The notes beneath the pieces were generated by a model that worked only from the letters and a program-made list of their open reading frames with translations, searched no databases and was not told where the DNA came from. Shown here piece by piece: positions 43,907 through 47,855 of a DNA stretch of 47,855 bases. A program made the position numbers and the translations under genes. Each line of letters begins with the position of its first letter. Positions within the stretch are counted from its first letter, which is position 1. The DNA comes from XN24 sp047921455 (GTDB lineage: Bacteria; Pseudomonadota; Gammaproteobacteria; Steroidobacterales; XN24). Where the stretch lies: assembly GCA_047921455.1 (NCBI GenBank), contig JBLRWC010000019.1, forward strand, positions 1 through 47,855, written 5' to 3'.

Positions 43907-43922
43907 TGGCCCGGTTGTTGCA
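43907..43922 (+). promoter_or_regulatory. Sigma-54 (-24/-12) promoter for the fdh operon
   Basis: TGGCCCGGTTGTTGCA matches TGGCACG-N4-TTGCA at all fixed bases but one, with exact GG-N10-GC spacing. The predicted transcript start is near 43933, so the ATG at 43925 would lie outside the transcript and the ATG at 43958 is the real start of the next gene. A T-rich stretch (43878-43896) lies just upstream. Confidence 0.8.
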
Positions 43923-43957
43923 GAATGATTAAGCATAATGAGAAAGACGAGCATTCG

Positions 43958-44632
43958 ATGACTGAAGTTGCGGCTGGCGTCGGGACAGACGTTTCGCAGG
44001 GGAGCGCAATCGGTTCGGTAGCGACCGACGAAGTGCTGCGCGCCAACGCCTGGAGCCTGCTGGCCCAGTTGCTGAGCGCGGCGCCGGACGAAGAAATGCT
44101 CAGCTTGCTGGCTGAAATCGACGCGGAAACAGTGGAGAGCGATGACCTTCTCGGCGCGGCCTGGCGCATGCTGGGCACGGCAGCCGGACGCTGTTCACCC
44201 GCGGAGCTCGAGGAGGAGTACCACGATCTCTTTATCGGGGTGGGTCGCGGCGAACTGGTGCCTTACGGGTCCTGGTACGTGACCGGATTCCTGATGGAGC
44301 AGCCGCTTGCGCGGCTGCGTGACGAACTTCGTATGCTGGGTTTCGAGCGCCAGGAAGGCGTCAAGGAGCCTGAAGATCATGCCGCGGCGATCTGTGATGT
44401 CATGGCGATGATCAATGCTGGCGACGAGCCCGCCTCGCTCGAAGAGCAAGCGGGCTTTTTCGATCGCCATATTTCGCCCTGGATGGGTCGCTTCTTCCGC
44501 GACATGCAGTCGGCGCCGTCGGCACGGTTCTATCGTGCGGTCGGGCAGCTGGGAGAACAGTTCATCGAGGTGGAGAAACGGTATCTCAACGAATTCCTGG
44601 CGACGCCTTCGGCGACGTCGAGTTTCAGCTGA
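43958..44632 (+). CDS. TorD-family molecular chaperone
   Basis: This 224-residue, all-helical cytoplasmic chaperone belongs to the TorD/DmsD family, which binds the Tat signal of molybdo-enzymes and keeps them until the cofactor is inserted. Family core: LEEEYHDLFIGVGRGELVPYGSWYVTGFLMEQPLARLRDEL, then EPEDHAAAICDVMAMI and FFDRHISPWMGRFFRDMQ. It is the first gene after the sigma-54 promoter and upstream of fdhA, which suggests that FdhA is its client. Another ATG at 43925 is unlikely (see promoter). Confidence 0.88.
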   Translation: MTEVAAGVGTDVSQGSAIGSVATDEVLRANAWSLLAQLLSAAPDEEMLSLLAEIDAETVESDDLLGAAWRMLGTAAGRCSPAELEEEYHDLFIGVGRGELVPYGSWYVTGFLMEQPLARLRDELRMLGFERQEGVKEPEDHAAAICDVMAMINAGDEPASLEEQAGFFDRHISPWMGRFFRDMQSAPSARFYRAVGQLGEQFIEVEKRYLNEFLATPSATSSFS

Positions 44633-44676
44633 GATTTAGGTTTTGTAACTGGAGGCGGACTCAAGTGGAGAGCACA

Positions 44677-44880
44677 ATGAGCCTGAATACTAAGATGGAA
44701 TCCAACGGCAGGCGCCGGTTCCTCAAGGGACTTGCGGTGGCGGGCGGCGCAACTGCAATGGTCGTTGCGACGGGTACGGCGGTAGCCGCACCGAAAGTGA
44801 CGCCGGTGTCCCAACCCGATGAAAAGGGTTACCACGAGACGCCGCACATCCGAACCTACTACCAGAAGGCCCGCATCTAG
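44677..44880 (+). CDS. Small Tat-signal protein of the formate dehydrogenase region
   Basis: A 67-residue protein with a twin-arginine signal RRRFLKG (12-18) and a hydrophobic stretch ending in AVAAPK. Short proteins of this type (formate dehydrogenase region TAT target) lie just before fdhA in many genomes; their role is unknown. The mature part is only about 28 residues (PVSQPDEKGYHETPHIRTYYQKARI). The ATG at 44677 has GGAG six bases upstream; a GTG at 44665 is possible. Confidence 0.85.
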   Translation: MSLNTKMESNGRRRFLKGLAVAGGATAMVVATGTAVAAPKVTPVSQPDEKGYHETPHIRTYYQKARI

Positions 44881-44932
44881 TCCCGGGGGGATTAGATGTG
44901 TTGCCAATCGGTCAAACTGCGGAGAATCGGCG

Positions 44933-47824
44933 ATGAAGCTGACTAAGAAATCCAACCTTCCTTCCACTGAATCCACCGGCGCGCTGAACGGCGTGCTTGG
45001 TCGGGCGATCAACCGGCGTACATTCCTGCGCCGCACCGGGCTGGCGCTCGGCGCCGGCGCAATTGCGTCCACGCTGCCGCCGGCAATGATGCAGCGCTCC
45101 CAGGCCCAGGCGGCCCGGACGATGGAGCGGGGGGCGATCGAGCTCAGGCGCTCGGTCTGTACCCATTGTTCCGTCGGCTGCGGTGTCATCGCCGAAGTGC
45201 AAAACGGCGTCTGGACCGGCCAGGAGCCCGACTTCGACTCGCCCATCAACCTCGGCTCCCATTGCGCCAAGGGCGCTGCGTTGCGCGAGCATGGTCATGG
45301 TGAGCGTCGCCTCAAGTACCCGATGAAGAATGTCAACGGCAAGTGGCAGCGGTTGTCATGGGACCAGGCGATCAATGAAATCGGCGACAAGCTGCTGGAT
45401 CTTCGCGCCAAGCATGGCCCGGACAGCGTGATGTGGGTCGGTTCGGCCAAGTTCAGCAACGAGGGCGCGTACCTCTATCGCAAGAACGCCGCCATGTGGG
45501 GCACGAACAACGTCGACCACCAGGCGCGCATCTGTCATTCGACGACCGTCGCCGGCGTAGCCAATACCTGGGGCTACGGCGCGATGACGAACTCCTACAA
45601 TGACATGCAGAACAGCAAGTACATTTTCTTTATCGGCAGCAACGCCGCCGAGGCCCACCCGGTCTCGATGCAGCACATCCTGCGCGGCAAGGAGAATGGC
45701 GCCAAGGTCATCGTGGCGGATCCGCGCTTTAGCCGTACGGCCGCGCATTCGGACCAGTTCCTGCGCCTCCGGCCGGGCACCGACGTGCCGCTGATCTACG
45801 GCATGCTCTGGCACATCTTCGAGAATGGCTGGGAAGACAAGGAGTTCATCCGCAAGCGCGTTGCGTTCATGGACGAGATCCGCACTGAGGCCGCCAAGTG
45901 GACCCCCGACGTCGTCGAGAACGTCACCGGGATTCCGGGTGACGAGGTCAAGCGGGCCGCGCAGACCATGAAGGACAACAGCCCTGGCTGCATCGTGTGG
46001 TGCATGGGTGGCACGCAGCACACCGTCGGCAACAACAACACCCGCCTCTACAGCGTGTTGCAGCTGGCGCTCGGTAACGTCGGCGTATCCGGCGGCGGCG
46101 CTAACATCTTCCGCGGTCACGACAACGTGCAGGGCGCCACCGACCTCGGCCTCTTGTCCGATACGTTGCCCGGCTATTACGGCCTGGCGGATGGCTCCTG
46201 GCAGCACTGGGCACGCGTCTGGGATGTCGATTACGAGTGGGTCAAGAATCGCTTCGACCAGGCCAGCTACGCTGACGGCGCCAACATGGTGAAGGCGATG
46301 AACCTCAGGGGCATCACCGTCTCGCGCTGGTATGACGGCGTCAACGAGAGCGACGAAAACGTCTCGCAGAAGACCGCGCTGAAGGCGCTGTTCATGTGGG
46401 GCCACGCGCCGAACAGCCAGGTACGCGGCGCCGAGCAGAAAAAGGCGATGGAGGCTCTCGACCTGTTGGTCGTGGTCGATCCCTATCCGACGCACACGGC
46501 CGTCTTGCCGGACCGCACCAAGGACGGCATGTACCTGCTGCCCGCCTGCACGCAGTTCGAAACCTACGGTTCGCGCACGGCGTCCCATCGAGGCCTGCAG
46601 TGGAGCGAGAAACTCATCGAGCCGCTGTTCGAGTCGCTGCCCGATCACACCATCATGTACAAGCTGGCGAAGAAGCTCGGCTACGAGCAACAGCTGTTCA
46701 AGAACATCCAGGTGAACGGCGAGGAGCCCCTGGTCGAGGACATCACTCGCGAAATCAACCGCGGCATGTGGACCATCGGTTACACCGGCCAGAGTCCGGA
46801 GCGTCTCAAGCGGCAGCTCGCAAACAAGCACACCTTTAACACGACGACGCTCAGGGCGGAAGGCGGACCGTGCGACGGCGAGGTCTACGGCCTGCCGTGG
46901 CCTTGCTGGGGCACCCCCGAAATGGGACATCCCGGCACGCCGGTGCTGTACGACACCAGTATTCCCGTGGCCGAGGGTGGCCTCAATTTCCGCGCCCGCT
47001 TCGGTGTCGAGTACGAAGGCGTCAACCTGCTGGCCGAAGATTCGTGGAGCAAGGGCGCCGAGATCGAGGACGGTTATCCGGAGTTCGATCATGCCATGCT
47101 GAAGCAGCTTGGCTGGTGGGATGACCTCACTGCCGAGGAAAAGGCCGCGGCAGAGGGCCGGAACTGGAAGAACGATCTTTTGGGCGGTATCCAGCGAGTG
47201 GCCATCAAGCACGGCTGCGCGCCCTTTGGCAATGCCAAGGCGCGTTGCAAGGTCTGGAACTTCCCGGATCCGATCCCATTGCATCGTGAGCCGCTCTACA
47301 CGGCCCGCCGAGACCTGGTCGATCCCTATCCGACGTACGAGGACCGCAAGGCCTTCTGGCGCTTGCCGACGCGGTATGCCTCCATCCAGCAGCAGGACTT
47401 CTCTAAGGACTTCCCGCTGGTGCACACCAGTGGCCGCCTTGTGGAGTACGAAGGCGGTGGCGAGGAAACGCGTTCGAACCCCTGGCTGGCCGAGCTGCAG
47501 CAGGATATGTTCGTCGAGATCAATCCGGCCGATGCCAACGATCGCCGGATCAAGGACGGCCAGATGGTCTGGCTGGACGGGCCGGAAGGCGGCCGTATCA
47601 AGGTGAAGGCAATGATCACGCCCCGCGTTGGTCGTGGCGTTGTGTTCACACCCTTCCACTTCGGTGGATGGTTCCAAGGCAAGGACCTGCTCGACAAGTA
47701 CCCCGAGGGCTCAGCGCCATACGTCCGTGGTTCCGCGTGTAACGACGCGTTCACCTACGGCTATGACTCGGTGACTGCGATGCAGGAAACCAAGGCCTCT
47801 CTCTGCCAGATTCGCCCGGCGTAA
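44933..47824 (+). CDS. fdhA: Formate dehydrogenase alpha subunit (bis-MGD, Cys type)
   Basis: This 963-residue catalytic subunit belongs to the DMSO-reductase family and oxidises formate to CO2. It is exported by Tat: RRTFLRR (28-34) precedes a hydrophobic stretch. The [4Fe-4S] motif is C76-x2-C79-x3-C83-x27-C111. The active-site segment ARICHSTTVAGVANTWGYGAMTN has Cys201 where selenocysteine occurs in E. coli FdnG, followed by His202. The C-terminal cofactor-binding part includes LVHTSGRLVEYEGGG and TPFHFGGWF. GGAG is eight bases before the ATG at 44933. Metal may be tungsten or molybdenum; the nearby tupBC genes favour tungsten. Confidence 0.95.
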   Translation: MKLTKKSNLPSTESTGALNGVLGRAINRRTFLRRTGLALGAGAIASTLPPAMMQRSQAQAARTMERGAIELRRSVCTHCSVGCGVIAEVQNGVWTGQEPDFDSPINLGSHCAKGAALREHGHGERRLKYPMKNVNGKWQRLSWDQAINEIGDKLLDLRAKHGPDSVMWVGSAKFSNEGAYLYRKNAAMWGTNNVDHQARICHSTTVAGVANTWGYGAMTNSYNDMQNSKYIFFIGSNAAEAHPVSMQHILRGKENGAKVIVADPRFSRTAAHSDQFLRLRPGTDVPLIYGMLWHIFENGWEDKEFIRKRVAFMDEIRTEAAKWTPDVVENVTGIPGDEVKRAAQTMKDNSPGCIVWCMGGTQHTVGNNNTRLYSVLQLALGNVGVSGGGANIFRGHDNVQGATDLGLLSDTLPGYYGLADGSWQHWARVWDVDYEWVKNRFDQASYADGANMVKAMNLRGITVSRWYDGVNESDENVSQKTALKALFMWGHAPNSQVRGAEQKKAMEALDLLVVVDPYPTHTAVLPDRTKDGMYLLPACTQFETYGSRTASHRGLQWSEKLIEPLFESLPDHTIMYKLAKKLGYEQQLFKNIQVNGEEPLVEDITREINRGMWTIGYTGQSPERLKRQLANKHTFNTTTLRAEGGPCDGEVYGLPWPCWGTPEMGHPGTPVLYDTSIPVAEGGLNFRARFGVEYEGVNLLAEDSWSKGAEIEDGYPEFDHAMLKQLGWWDDLTAEEKAAAEGRNWKNDLLGGIQRVAIKHGCAPFGNAKARCKVWNFPDPIPLHREPLYTARRDLVDPYPTYEDRKAFWRLPTRYASIQQQDFSKDFPLVHTSGRLVEYEGGGEETRSNPWLAELQQDMFVEINPADANDRRIKDGQMVWLDGPEGGRIKVKAMITPRVGRGVVFTPFHFGGWFQGKDLLDKYPEGSAPYVRGSACNDAFTYGYDSVTAMQETKASLCQIRPA

Positions 47825-47838
47825 GGAGTTAATTCACC

Positions 47839-47855
47839 ATGGCGAGAATGAAGTT
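47839..47855 (+). CDS. fdhB: Formate dehydrogenase beta subunit, first codons only
   Basis: An ATG at 47839 with AGGAG ten bases upstream starts MARMK, cut off by the window end. The position directly after fdhA and this N-terminus fit the iron-sulfur beta subunit of FDH3-type enzymes. Five residues are too few to prove it. Confidence 0.55.

Noticed and set aside
45356..47677. 773-codon open frame antisense to fdhA
   Set aside because: No signal, motif or ribosome binding site; fdhA is certain.

Overview
This is a GC-rich bacterial chromosome segment, most likely from a free-living gammaproteobacterium. A YhcB/ZapG-type membrane protein, a PlpD-like patatin with an outer-membrane barrel, a FetA/FetB pair and a Tat-exported formate dehydrogenase all fit that reading; I cannot name the genus. 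I saw no tRNA, rRNA, CRISPR array or insertion sequence. There is one scaffold gap of 100 N (18865-18964). No gene-free stretch exceeds 300 bases; the longest is 37835-38107.

Region 1 (1-19450) is mostly envelope and housekeeping genes. It holds a cation diffusion facilitator, a secreted tripeptidyl-aminopeptidase-like hydrolase, a NatA/NatB-type ABC exporter, a LemA/DUF2207 pair and a small zincin. A membrane-anchored receiver protein, a 1106-residue TolB-propeller/amidohydrolase fusion and a FetA/FetB-like exporter follow. It ends with a DUF4920 protein, a small membrane protein, a PQQ-type sugar dehydrogenase lipoprotein, a patatin-barrel protein and a YhcB-like protein interrupted by the gap.

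Region 2 (19547-29357) is the most unusual part. A SLOG-like domain joined to SLATT-like membrane hairpins, an orphan secreted 731-residue protein and a DUF4062-STAND-TPR protein lie on the minus strand. A TPR-S/SLOG/class III nucleotide cyclase fusion is divergent from them. These architectures belong to the nucleotide-centred signalling and conflict repertoire. I infer that they form one sensing and response system; no function is proven.

Region 3 (29367-37834) is a tightly packed minus-strand run: tupB, tupC, mobA, moeA, moaB, a small coupled ORF, yqeC, another small ORF, a BNR-propeller protein, a JAB peptidase, a MoaD-like protein with a C-terminal tail, and a DUF4397 lipoprotein. A strong sigma-54 promoter match (37916-37931) precedes tupB. 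Region 4 (38108-47855) is a formate dehydrogenase cluster: a sigma-54 activator with a degenerate receiver, DUF6494, an HTH-PBP regulator, DUF3305, DUF3306, a multi-cluster ferredoxin, a TorD-family chaperone, a small Tat-signal protein, fdhA with an active-site cysteine, and the first codons of the beta subunit. A second sigma-54 promoter match (43907-43922) precedes the chaperone gene. Regions 3 and 4 therefore look like one sigma-54 regulon that couples tungsten or molybdenum uptake and cofactor synthesis to a formate dehydrogenase.
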